DNA from: CAZESH01 sp964514665
Lineage (GTDB): Bacteria > Bacillota > Bacilli > Paenibacillales > KCTC-25726
Length of the DNA stretch: 5,609 nucleotides
Direction: 5' to 3'
Assembly: GCA_964514665.1 (NCBI GenBank)
Contig: CAZESH010000286.1
Coordinates: 1-5,609 of the forward strand
Part shown: piece after piece, positions 1 to 5,592 of the stretch
How positions within the stretch are numbered: the stretch's first letter is position 1
Layout of the letters: each line of letters opens with the position of its first letter
Notes under the pieces: generated by a model
Told to the model about the DNA's origin: nothing
Seen by the model: only the letters and a program-made list of their open reading frames with translations
Database searches by the model: none
Made by a program: the position numbers and the translations under genes

Positions 1-211
1 GGTAAAAGATACACATGGGGTTTCCATAAATATAAACCCTGAAAAAGTGGCTAAATTTGGTGGCGCTTATAGAATAGACTCTCTTCCCGATGGTTTAAAA
101 ATTATACCACGTGGAAATGGCCCCGGTCATTTTGAAATAGTGCCATCAAGACCAATGAGTGTAGAAGAATTTCAAAATCTGCTGTTTCAAATTAATACAA
201 CTAAAAAATAA
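1..211 (+). CDS. C-terminal fragment of a hypothetical protein, possibly a polymorphic-toxin tip (5' truncated by window edge)
   Basis: An open frame enters from the left edge (first full codon at 2) and stops with TAA at 209-211, giving 69 residues. The start lies outside the window. The fragment is soluble-looking, with Gly/Pro-rich turns followed by a helical tail: it contains DSLPDGLKIIPRGNGPGHFE and then PSRPMSVEEFQNLL. A short compact beta segment with a conserved-looking Gly-Pro-Gly-His and a final helix resembles the tips of secreted polymorphic toxins (LXG/CDI-like), some of which are small RNases. A short acidic gene follows on the same strand, as an immunity gene would. I do not recognise a specific family. 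Coding is supported by the clean frame and plausible protein composition; the toxin role is inference. The DNA is much richer in A/T than the sporulation genes downstream, which suggests separate ancestry. Confidence 0.6.
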   Translation, partial: VKDTHGVSININPEKVAKFGGAYRIDSLPDGLKIIPRGNGPGHFEIVPSRPMSVEEFQNLLFQINTTKK

Positions 212-375
212 ATTCAGTTTAGCGTGATGTTTCCTCACAAGCATCAATAAAAAACCAACATGGAATTGGTGTCGCTTCGCCGTTACCCGCAAGTATTTCA
301 TGCACGCATTGATTTCATGTCAAGTTGGGAACAGCTATTACTACATTTACTGTGTGAAACTGCGATAAAAAAATA
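212..375. other. Intergenic gap between the two AT-rich genes, no supported gene
   Basis: This gap separates the truncated upstream gene from the 126-residue gene. It looks less AT-rich in its middle (about 260-330) than the genes on either side. A 39-codon frame (ATG at 260, TGA at 377-379) crosses it and overlaps the TTG start of the next gene by four bases, but it has no Shine-Dalgarno sequence and no recognisable product. I see no promoter I would defend and no terminator. Confidence 0.4.
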
Positions 376-756
376 TTGAAGGTGATTTGTTTGGGGAAAA
401 TAGATATTATTTATTTAGACGATTCTGACCTTGCGGAATACGAAGCAAATCAAAAAGGTTATAGAGTTGATGTAATAGTAAGAATAAATCAGGAACTTTA
501 TAATGTTCGAATCTATAGTTTGGATAGACTTGAACAAGACTTTAGATCTGAATGTGAAAGTTATGGGTATTACGCTGTAGAACCAAATTTAGTGTTGGTA
601 AATTGTGTGAGTAAACATGAGGTGGAATTTACGCTTCAAAAATTATTTGAACAGAAATATTTTGGTCAAATAAAACCGATGAACAAACAAGAAATAGAGG
701 AGTTCAAACGAAATTATCCCAGAACGTTTGACAATGAAGGAAACAATTTGTATTAA
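376..756 (+). CDS. Hypothetical 126-aa acidic protein, candidate immunity protein
   Basis: The frame encodes 126 residues, rich in Glu/Asp, Tyr, Asn and Lys, without a signal peptide or membrane segment. It reads as a small alpha/beta cytosolic protein: an N-terminal strand (MKVICLGKIDIIYL), alternating strands around VDVIVRINQELYNVRIYSL (residues 31-49), a strand around EPNLVLVNCV, and C-terminal helices. Size, acidity and position directly after a possible toxin C-terminus fit an immunity protein, but no family was identified and the role is inference. The start is uncertain: TTG at 376 is the first usable codon after an in-frame stop at 355-357, and no good ribosome binding site precedes it, so the native 5' end may have been altered. 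Other in-frame candidates are GTG at 382 and TTG at 391. A strong terminator follows 24 bp after the stop. Base composition is AT-rich like the fragment upstream. Confidence 0.65.
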   Translation: MKVICLGKIDIIYLDDSDLAEYEANQKGYRVDVIVRINQELYNVRIYSLDRLEQDFRSECESYGYYAVEPNLVLVNCVSKHEVEFTLQKLFEQKYFGQIKPMNKQEIEEFKRNYPRTFDNEGNNLY

Positions 757-780
757 CTAGAAGTATTGACGATGTTACAG

Positions 781-820
781 CCACAATGCGACTAACCCTC
801 GCTTGTGGTTTCTTTTTTTT
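781..820 (+). terminator. Rho-independent terminator after the AT-rich cassette
   Basis: The arms CCACAA(T)GCGA (781-791) and TCGCTTGTGG (799-808) pair over 10 bp with one bulged T and a 7-nt loop, followed by a T-rich tract (809-820) broken by a single C. It ends transcription of the 126-residue gene and separates the cassette from the sporulation operon. Confidence 0.85.
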
Positions 821-1149
821 GCCCGCTGATATACTTCACCTAATCGTAACGAACGATCTTCTTTCTTCAACCATTCAGACTATTGGAAGTGTCTTTGTTT
901 TTCGAATTGCATATTGCATAGCCCAAGGAATCTTCCAGATCATTCTCGAGACATCGCGAAAGTAATCCGCATTAGCAGGAGCAGACAAAATCAGCGCTGT
1001 TTCGATCTTAATCGGCCACGTTCGGGCGTAATGTTGAGTGCCGTCCAATCATAAGCTAATAAGAAAAAGAAACGTCGAAAAGAGCAAAATCCCATTCGAA
1101 AAATTATCTGCACAATCAGACAAAACTTATGGGAATTTGCCGTCACGAT
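821..1149. other. Intergenic region upstream of the spoIIGA promoter, no supported gene
   Basis: More than 300 bp with no gene I can defend. A 57-codon minus-strand frame (875-1048, TTG start, no ribosome binding site) has a passable amino-acid composition but no recognisable similarity, and plus-strand frames are broken by stops. It could hold decayed coding DNA. The 3' part (from about 1070) carries Spo0A-box-like sites, listed separately. Confidence 0.5.
1072..1103 (+). promoter_or_regulatory. Tandem Spo0A-box-like sites upstream of spoIIGA
   Basis: Two same-orientation sites share the core CGAAAA: ACGTCGAAAAG (1072-1082) and CATTCGAAAAA (1093-1103). Their cores are exactly 21 bp apart, two helical turns. 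The 0A-box consensus is TGTCGAA within TTTGTCGAAAAA; the first site matches the 7-mer at six positions, the second is weaker. In Bacillus subtilis the spoIIG promoter is activated by phosphorylated Spo0A bound at sites between about -100 and -35. These sites fall at about -117 to -86 from the predicted start of transcription, near the known upstream site. Assignment is by motif and context only. Confidence 0.5.
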
Positions 1150-1182
1150 TAGACAGACTTTGAAAAACGGTTGCGCTATACT
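1150..1182 (+). promoter_or_regulatory. Predicted sigma-A, Spo0A-dependent spoIIGA promoter with long spacer
   Basis: TAGACA (1150-1155) matches the -35 consensus at five of six positions, and TATACT (1177-1182) matches the -10 at five of six. The spacer is 21 bp instead of 17. An over-long spacer (22 bp) is the known peculiarity of the B. subtilis spoIIG promoter, which is why it needs Spo0A. Transcription would start near 1189, leaving a leader of about 80 nt before the GTG start of spoIIGA. Confidence 0.55.
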
Positions 1183-1269
1183 GTTCTCATTGACGGGAAC
1201 GACGGCATAAGGCACTTGGTTGAAGAGGTTCCAGGCAACAAAGGTTCTGCCGCTGCAGGAGGAGAGAAT

Positions 1270-2190
1270 GTGGTCGTTTACGCAGATGTCATTTTCATGA
1301 CTAATTTTGTAATAGACGCTGCGGTGCTGACTTCGACCGCATGGACCCGCAAGCTGCGAGTGAAAAAATGGCGGGTGGCGCTATCCGCGGCTGTCGGTTC
1401 CTCTTACGTGCTGATGATGTTTGTTCCGGCTTTGTCGCCATTGTACACTGTTTTCGTCAAATTCTTGATTTCCGTTCTGATGATTTATGCTGCTTTTGGC
1501 TTTGTCAGTCTTCAATACTTTATCCGAAACCTGGCGGTTTTTTATTTGGTCAATTTTGTCGCAGCGGGCGGCATTTTTGCTTTAAGATATTTGCTGCTGA
1601 GCTCCAGCGATGTGATGAACGGGATATTGTTCTTTCGCACAGGAGGGGCTTTCGGACCGGTTTCATTTTCCCTGGTTTTCGTGCTGGTTGTATTCTTTGC
1701 CGTGATCTATTTTTTTCGCGGGGTTTTCATCAGCGCCAGAAAACGCGACCAGTTGACCCGCTTTCTTGCTGATCTGGAGGTGACCATTCTCGGGCAAAGC
1801 CGGTCATGCACAGGTCTTGTCGATACCGGAAACCACCTGGTCGACCCTCTGACACGCACGCCCGTGCTAGTGATGGAGGCCGGATTGTGGAAGGATCATT
1901 TACCGGAAAAGTGGACAAAAATGCTTAAAGCTTCACAGGTAGAACAAATTTTAATGGATGATGACAATCAGGATCATCCTTGGCGCGAGTTATTCAGGAT
2001 TGTCCCTTTTCGCGGTGTAAATCAGGGAATGAAGTTCATGCTGGCGGTCAAGCCGGAGAAGGTTGTCATACGTCAATCGGATCAAGTAATGGAAGTTCGC
2101 AAGGTTTTGATTGGTCTGGATGCCGGGGAACTCAGTTCCGACGGAAGTTATCGGGCGATCATACATCCGCAGTTGATGGAATCGGATTGA
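1270..2190 (+). CDS. spoIIGA: SpoIIGA, sporulation sigma-E processing aspartic protease
   Basis: SpoIIGA is the integral membrane protease that cleaves the pro-sequence from pro-sigma-E in the mother cell, triggered by SpoIIR secreted from the forespore. The protein is 306 aa (B. subtilis about 309). It starts M-V-V-Y-A-D-V, the usual N-terminus of the family, and has about five hydrophobic segments (roughly residues 6-22, 36-53, 58-80, 84-110, 131-153). The cytosolic protease domain follows, with the aspartic-protease signature LVDTGN; the catalytic Asp is residue 185. The start is GTG at 1270, preceded by a strong AGGAGGAGAG (1257-1266). The frame is open upstream to 1171, but that extension would begin within the predicted promoter and is not part of the family. 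An out-of-frame ATG at 1268 overlaps the start. sigE, the gene for its substrate, follows 24 bp later in the same operon. The protein appears full-length and intact. Confidence 0.95.
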   Translation: MVVYADVIFMTNFVIDAAVLTSTAWTRKLRVKKWRVALSAAVGSSYVLMMFVPALSPLYTVFVKFLISVLMIYAAFGFVSLQYFIRNLAVFYLVNFVAAGGIFALRYLLLSSSDVMNGILFFRTGGAFGPVSFSLVFVLVVFFAVIYFFRGVFISARKRDQLTRFLADLEVTILGQSRSCTGLVDTGNHLVDPLTRTPVLVMEAGLWKDHLPEKWTKMLKASQVEQILMDDDNQDHPWRELFRIVPFRGVNQGMKFMLAVKPEKVVIRQSDQVMEVRKVLIGLDAGELSSDGSYRAIIHPQLMESD

Positions 2191-2200
2191 AAACACGATC

Positions 2201-2207
2201 GGGAGGT
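2201..2207 (+). promoter_or_regulatory. Ribosome binding site of sigE
   Basis: GGGAGGT lies in the 24-bp gap after the spoIIGA stop, 7 nt before the ATG at 2215. It fixes that ATG as the start and supports cotranscription of the two genes. Confidence 0.8.
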
Positions 2208-2214
2208 AGCCCAA

Positions 2215-2937
2215 ATGCTGTTGAAGTGGAAACTATCTGTACAAATTTATTTCTATAAGCTGATGTTTTTGCTCGGACTGAAATCGGAAGAAATCTATTA
2301 TATCGGTGGCAGTGAAGCGCTCCCGCCGCCCTTATCCAGAGAAGAAGAAGAGTATTTGCTAGGGAAATTGCCGTCCGGCGACTCTGCAATACGCGCGGTG
2401 CTGATCGAAAGAAATTTGCGCTTGGTCGTGTATATTGCCAGGAAATTTGAAAACACAGGCATTCATATCGAGGATTTGGTTTCGATCGGCGCGATTGGGT
2501 TAATCAAGGCCGTCAACACCTTCGACCCGGAAAAAAAGATCAAGCTGGCCACATATGCCTCCAGATGCATTGAAAATGAAATTTTGATGTACTTGAGGCG
2601 CAACAGTAAAATCCGTTCGGAAGTATCCTTTGACGAACCGTTAAATATTGACTGGGACGGCAACGAACTGCTGCTGTCGGATGTGCTCGGCACGGAAAAC
2701 GATACGATTTACCGCAATATCGAGGAGGAAGTGGACCGCAAGCTGCTGCATAAAGCGCTCGACAAATTGAGCGAGAGGGAAAGAGTGATCATGGAGCTTC
2801 GTTTCGGACTGCGCGGCGGAGAGGAAAAAACGCAGAAGGACGTGGCCGATATGCTGGGCATCTCGCAATCGTACATTTCCCGGTTGGAAAAGCGGATCAT
2901 CAAAAGATTGCGCAAGGAATTCAATAAAATGGTCTGA
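2215..2937 (+). CDS. sigE: Pro-sigma-E, RNA polymerase sporulation sigma factor (mother cell)
   Basis: Sigma-E directs early mother-cell transcription after polar septation. The product is 240 aa (B. subtilis 239), made as an inactive precursor. Residues 1 to about 28 form the amphipathic, Lys- and aromatic-rich pro-sequence that ties it to the membrane; SpoIIGA cleaves around residues 27-29 in the segment KSEEIYYIGG. The mature part has sigma region 2 (about 64-132, with ERNLRLVVYIARKFENTG, then EDLVSIGAIGLIKAVNTFDP, and a DNA-melting and -10-reading stretch ending in YASRCIENEILMYLRR). Region 4 (about 183-236) has the helix-turn-helix KTQKDVADMLGISQSYISRL that reads the -35. Conservation with the known family is very high and all segments are present. 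It follows spoIIGA in one operon and is presumably expressed from the promoter at 1150-1182. No strong terminator follows, so read-through towards sigG is possible. Confidence 0.97.
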   Translation: MLLKWKLSVQIYFYKLMFLLGLKSEEIYYIGGSEALPPPLSREEEEYLLGKLPSGDSAIRAVLIERNLRLVVYIARKFENTGIHIEDLVSIGAIGLIKAVNTFDPEKKIKLATYASRCIENEILMYLRRNSKIRSEVSFDEPLNIDWDGNELLLSDVLGTENDTIYRNIEEEVDRKLLHKALDKLSERERVIMELRFGLRGGEEKTQKDVADMLGISQSYISRLEKRIIKRLRKEFNKMV

Positions 2938-3047
2938 ACCTGGGCGAATAAAAATATTAAATTTTTTTGCCGGTAAAATAACGGTTCAAGCGTTGCCGAC
3001 ATTCGTTTTCCGTCTTTTTTGCCCGCTTTTGAGGGCGCATTTACAGC

Positions 3048-3078
3048 CGAATAAAAACGGGACTCTCGGGGATAATTA
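3048..3078 (+). promoter_or_regulatory. Candidate sigma-F/sigma-G promoter of sigG
   Basis: CGAATA (3048-3053) resembles the -35 of forespore promoters (sigma-G TGAATA, sigma-F GYWTA). GGGGATAATT (3068-3077) fits the sigma-F -10 pattern GGNNANANT, with a 14-nt spacer from the GAATA end. In B. subtilis sigG (spoIIIG) is transcribed by sigma-F and then by sigma-G itself. The site lies about 32 bp before the sigG start, giving a short leader that contains the ribosome binding site. Motif-based call. Confidence 0.55.
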
Positions 3079-3096
3079 ACATTAATGTTTCTCCTT

Positions 3097-3103
3097 GGGA
3101 GGT
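3097..3103 (+). promoter_or_regulatory. Ribosome binding site deciding the sigG start
   Basis: GGGAGGT sits 6 nt before GTG at 3110. An in-frame TTG at 3095 would place this site inside the coding region, so GTG at 3110 is the start. Confidence 0.85.
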
Positions 3104-3109
3104 AATCAC

Positions 3110-3892
3110 GTGACGCGAAATAAAGTCGAGATCTGTGGTGTCGATACGTCGAAACTGCCCGTTCTAACGAATACAGAAATGCGTGAATTGTTTGTGCAGC
3201 TGCAAACATTGAATGAACAAGCAGCGAGAGAGAAGTTGGTAAACGGAAATCTTCGCTTGGTGCTGAGCGTGATCCAACGCTTTAACAATCGGGGCGAGTA
3301 TGTCGATGATCTTTTTCAAGTAGGCTGCATCGGCCTGATGAAGGCGATCGATAATTTTGACCTCGGGCAGAATGTGCGCTTTTCCACTTATGCGGTCCCG
3401 ATGATTATCGGCGAGATTCGCCGATATTTACGCGATAATAATCCGATCCGCGTATCGAGATCGCTGCGCGATATTGCCTATAAGGCGCTGCAGGTAAGAG
3501 ACAATCTTACGAACAAGCACAGCCGCGAACCGACAATCCATGAAATTTCCAAGGAACTGAATGTTCCCAAGGAGGATGTGGTTTTCGCATTGGATGCGAT
3601 TCAGGATCCTGTCTCGCTGTTTGAACCGATTTATCATGACGGCGGTGATCCGATTTATGTAATGGATCAGATCAGCGACGACAAGAACAAGGATACGTCC
3701 TGGATTGAGGAAATCGCTCTGCGTGAAGCGCTGCGAAAGCTTAACGAAAGGGAAAAGATGATCTTGTCAATGCGTTTTTTTGAAGGAAAAACACAGATGG
3801 AAGTCGCCGATGAAATCGGGATTTCCCAAGCTCAGGTAAGCCGTTTGGAGAAATCGGCGATCAATCAAATGCAAAAGCATGTCAAAATGTAA
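3110..3892 (+). CDS. sigG: Sigma-G, RNA polymerase sporulation sigma factor (forespore)
   Basis: Sigma-G drives late forespore genes such as small acid-soluble spore proteins and germination functions. From the GTG at 3110 the protein is 260 aa, the same length as in B. subtilis, and starts with the family signature SRNKVEICGVDTSKLPVL-like segment (here V/M-T-R-N-K-V-E-I-C-G-V-D). Domains: region 2 about residues 42-112 (KLVNGNLRLVLSVIQRFNNR, EYVDDLFQVGCIGLMKAIDN, FSTYAVPMIIGEIRRYLRDN); region 3 about 116-165; region 4 about 205-256, with the helix-turn-helix KTQMEVADEIGISQAQVSRL. Asn45, reported in B. subtilis as the residue that lets the anti-sigma factor CsfB/Gin tell sigma-G from sigma-F, is present. 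There is no pro-sequence, as expected. The gene has its own candidate forespore promoter and lies 172 bp after sigE. An insertion sequence begins 25 bp after the stop; the coding region is untouched. Confidence 0.97.
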   Translation: MTRNKVEICGVDTSKLPVLTNTEMRELFVQLQTLNEQAAREKLVNGNLRLVLSVIQRFNNRGEYVDDLFQVGCIGLMKAIDNFDLGQNVRFSTYAVPMIIGEIRRYLRDNNPIRVSRSLRDIAYKALQVRDNLTNKHSREPTIHEISKELNVPKEDVVFALDAIQDPVSLFEPIYHDGGDPIYVMDQISDDKNKDTSWIEEIALREALRKLNEREKMILSMRFFEGKTQMEVADEIGISQAQVSRLEKSAINQMQKHVKM

Positions 3893-3904
3893 TTCCAAAG
3901 AGCC

Positions 3905-3916
3905 GCTTGAAAAAGC
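3905..3916 (+). repeat. Short hairpin, possible remnant of the native sigG terminator
   Basis: GCTT (3905-3908), loop GAAA, AAGC (3913-3916) form a 4-bp stem. The longer 5' arm AAGAGCCGCTT (3898-3908) has no complete partner because the insertion sequence begins at 3918. This looks like half of a terminator stem interrupted by the insertion. Inference from arm symmetry only. Confidence 0.3.
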
Positions 3917-3917
3917 T

Positions 3918-3932
3918 GGCCACTGAAAAAGT
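3918..3932 (+). repeat. Left terminal inverted repeat of the IS
   Basis: GGCCACTGAAAAAGT pairs with the right end at 5593-5607 with two mismatches. It defines the left boundary, 25 bp after the sigG stop codon. Confidence 0.85.
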
Positions 3933-3941
3933 CTCCATGAC

Positions 3942-3989
3942 AAAAAAGGTACAGACTCTCAAAATATTTGAGAGGGCTGTACCTTTTTT
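3942..3989. terminator. Strong bidirectional terminator hairpin at the IS 5' end
   Basis: AAAAAAGGTACAG (3942-3954) pairs perfectly with CTGTACCTTTTTT (3977-3989), and an inner stem CTCTCAAA (3956-3963) pairs with TTTGAGAG (3967-3974). The A-run on one side and T-run on the other allow termination in both directions. It would stop transcription from sigG entering the transposase gene, and may now act as the terminator of sigG. Confidence 0.85.
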
Positions 3990-3998
3990 CTGTATAAT
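3968..3998 (+). promoter_or_regulatory. Predicted transposase promoter
   Basis: TTGAGA (3968-3973, five of six to the -35) and a perfect TATAAT (3993-3998) are separated by 19 bp, a little longer than ideal. The -35 lies inside the inner stem of the terminator hairpin. Transcription would start near 4005, just before the ribosome binding site at 4018-4025. Confidence 0.5.
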
Positions 3999-4029
3999 TA
4001 AAGCATCAAAATAGAACGGGTGAGGCCAA

Positions 4030-5479
4030 TTGATCCAGCAACAACAAACGCTTGTGTTTAGCCCCTATATGGAACTGTATAATTTAGTCGTCCCTAAAGA
4101 TAACATGCTGCGTCAGATCAATGAACTGGTTGACTTCTCGTTTATATACGATGAACTGAAAGCTCACTATTGCCTGGACAACGGTCGTAACGCCATTGAT
4201 CCGGTGCGTATGTTTAAATATTTGCTTCTCAAGACCATCTTTGAACTATCGGATGTAGACATCGTCGAACGGTCACGGTACGACCTGTCGTTCAAGTATT
4301 TTCTTCACATGGCGCCGGAAGACCCGGTCATCGACCCCAGCTCCCTGACCAAGTTCCGCAAGCAACGGTTGAAAGACCTAAATCTCCTGGACATGCTCAT
4401 CGGGAAGACGGTTGAACTGGCGGTCGAGAGAAACATTATCAAAAGCACGGCCATCATCGTCGATGCCACGCATACGAAAGCCCGCTATAACCAGAAATCC
4501 CCCCGAGAAATCTTGCAGGACCGTTCCCGAAAATTGCGAAAAGCAATCTACTCCGTGGACGAGTCCCTCAAAGTAAAGTTTCCAGCCAAGAACACCATTG
4601 ATACACTCGAAGACGAGATTGTCTATTGCCAAAAACTTATTCATGTCATTGAGACGCAGACCCGAATGGCCCAATTGCCCAAAATCATGGAACCGCTGAA
4701 CCTGCTCAAGGAAACGGTGGAGGATGACGTGGAGCAGCTGCGAATCTCGGAAGATCAGGACGCGCGTGTAGGCCACAAGAGCGCGGATTCCTCGTTCTTT
4801 GGATATAAGACTCATATCGCGATGTCCGAAGAAAGAATTATTACAGCAGCGACGGTTACCACAGGCGAAAAGAGTGACGGCAAACAACTTCGGACGCTGA
4901 TTGAGAAAAGCAAAGCAGCCGGAATGGAAGTCAAAACGGTTATTGGAGATACCGCCTACTCTGAGAAAGATAACATTGCGTACAGTAAAGCGAACGAAAT
5001 TGAACTGGTTGCAAAGCTGAATCCACTAATCACCCAAGGGGCACGTAAGAAAGAGGACGAATTTCAGTTTAATAAAGATGCAGGCATGTATGTGTGTAAG
5101 GCCGGCCACATGGCGATTCGGAAAGCACGAAATGGTAAGAAAGGTGTTGGAGCAAACCAGGTCGATACATACTACTTTGATGTGGAGAAGTGTAAGAGAT
5201 GTCCATTTAAGGAAGGGTGCTACACCGACGGAGCAAAAAGCAAAACCTACTCGGTGAGTATTAAGTCCGACGAACACCGAACAAATAGCGTTTCAAGAAA
5301 GCGAGTACTTCAAAGCAAAAGCGAAGCAACGCTACAAAATTGAGGCGAAGAACAGTGAACTGAAACACCGACACGGATACGACGTAGCCTCGTCCTCGGG
5401 TTTATTGGGCATGGAGATGCAAGGTGCCATGACGATATTCGCGGTCAATCTAAAGCGAATATTGAAACTGAAACAGTAG
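4030..5479 (+). pseudogene. IS1182-family DDE transposase, frameshifted near the C-terminus
   Basis: The first frame runs from TTG at 4030 (preceded by GGGTGAGG at 4018-4025) to a stop at 5343, 437 residues. The N-terminal part (about 15-115, with VPKDNMLRQINELVDFSF and DPVRMFKYLLL) is the DUF772-type domain. The catalytic core has the first Asp at residue 145 (IIVDATHTKAR) and the second at 307 (VIGDTAYSEKDN). A Cys cluster, C388, C391 and C397 with C356 upstream, suggests a zinc-binding insert. After about residue 416 the reading leaves the family pattern, and the true C-terminus resumes at 5279 in the +1 frame, ending at TAG 5477-5479. The likely catalytic Glu is in that second frame, so the first product lacks it. 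A net +1 insertion or -2 deletion at about 5275-5280 explains this. The shift direction does not fit ordinary -1 programmed slippage. Expected to be inactive. Confidence 0.85.
5279..5479 (+). CDS. Out-of-frame C-terminal fragment of the IS1182 transposase
   Basis: 66 codons in the +1 frame relative to the main transposase frame, without its own start signal. It contains RYKIEAKNSELKHRHGYD, the typical C-terminal DDE signature; the Glu encoded at 5342-5344 is the probable third catalytic residue. It then has a Gly/Met-rich helix (GLLGMEMQGAMTIFAVNL) and ends KLKQ. It is a fragment of the pseudogene, not a separate gene. Confidence 0.8.
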   Translation, partial: EQIAFQESEYFKAKAKQRYKIEAKNSELKHRHGYDVASSSGLLGMEMQGAMTIFAVNLKRILKLKQ

Positions 5480-5512
5480 AATACACCCTCAAAACAAGCC
5501 CCAACAACATGG

Positions 5513-5558
5513 AAAAGACGACCCTTATCCCATAAAATGGAACAAAGGGTCGTCTTTT
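5513..5558. terminator. Terminator hairpin at the IS 3' end
   Basis: AAAAGACGACCCTT (5513-5526) and AAGGGTCGTCTTTT (5545-5558) pair perfectly over 14 bp around an 18-nt loop that can itself fold weakly. The A-run and T-run flanks make it usable in both directions. It lies 33 bp after the transposase stop. Confidence 0.85.
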
Positions 5559-5592
5559 CGTTCGATCATGTTCTTTACACCGAAAAACCATT

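Noticed and set aside
260..379. A 39-codon plus-strand frame in the gap before the 126-aa gene
   Set aside because: No ribosome binding site, no recognisable product, and length within chance; kept only as a remark in the finding on the gap.
2950..2968. AT-only inverted repeat after sigE followed by a T-run
   Set aside because: AAAAAT/ATTTTT stem without any G-C pairs is too weak to call a terminator.
2935..2988. TGAACC and GGTTCA as a distant inverted repeat after sigE
   Set aside because: Only 6 bp with a 42-nt loop; expected by chance and not followed by a T-run.
813..3027. The string TTTTTTGCCCGCT occurs both after the first terminator (815-827) and in the sigE-sigG gap (3015-3027)
   Set aside because: Partly a homopolymer run; the match does not extend, and no shared function is apparent, so chance is the simplest explanation.
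2709..3209. Long minus-strand frame of 166 codons overlapping the end of sigE and start of sigG
   Set aside because: It is antisense to two highly conserved genes and has no recognisable features; a shadow of their codon use.
4378..4887. Minus-strand frame of 169 codons inside the transposase
   Set aside because: Antisense shadow of the transposase coding frame, with odd Cys/Phe-rich composition.
5231..5245. A-rich stretch as a programmed frameshift signal for the transposase
   Set aside because: It would favour a -1 slip, while the C-terminal part lies in the +1 frame; IS1182-type transposases are normally made from a single frame.
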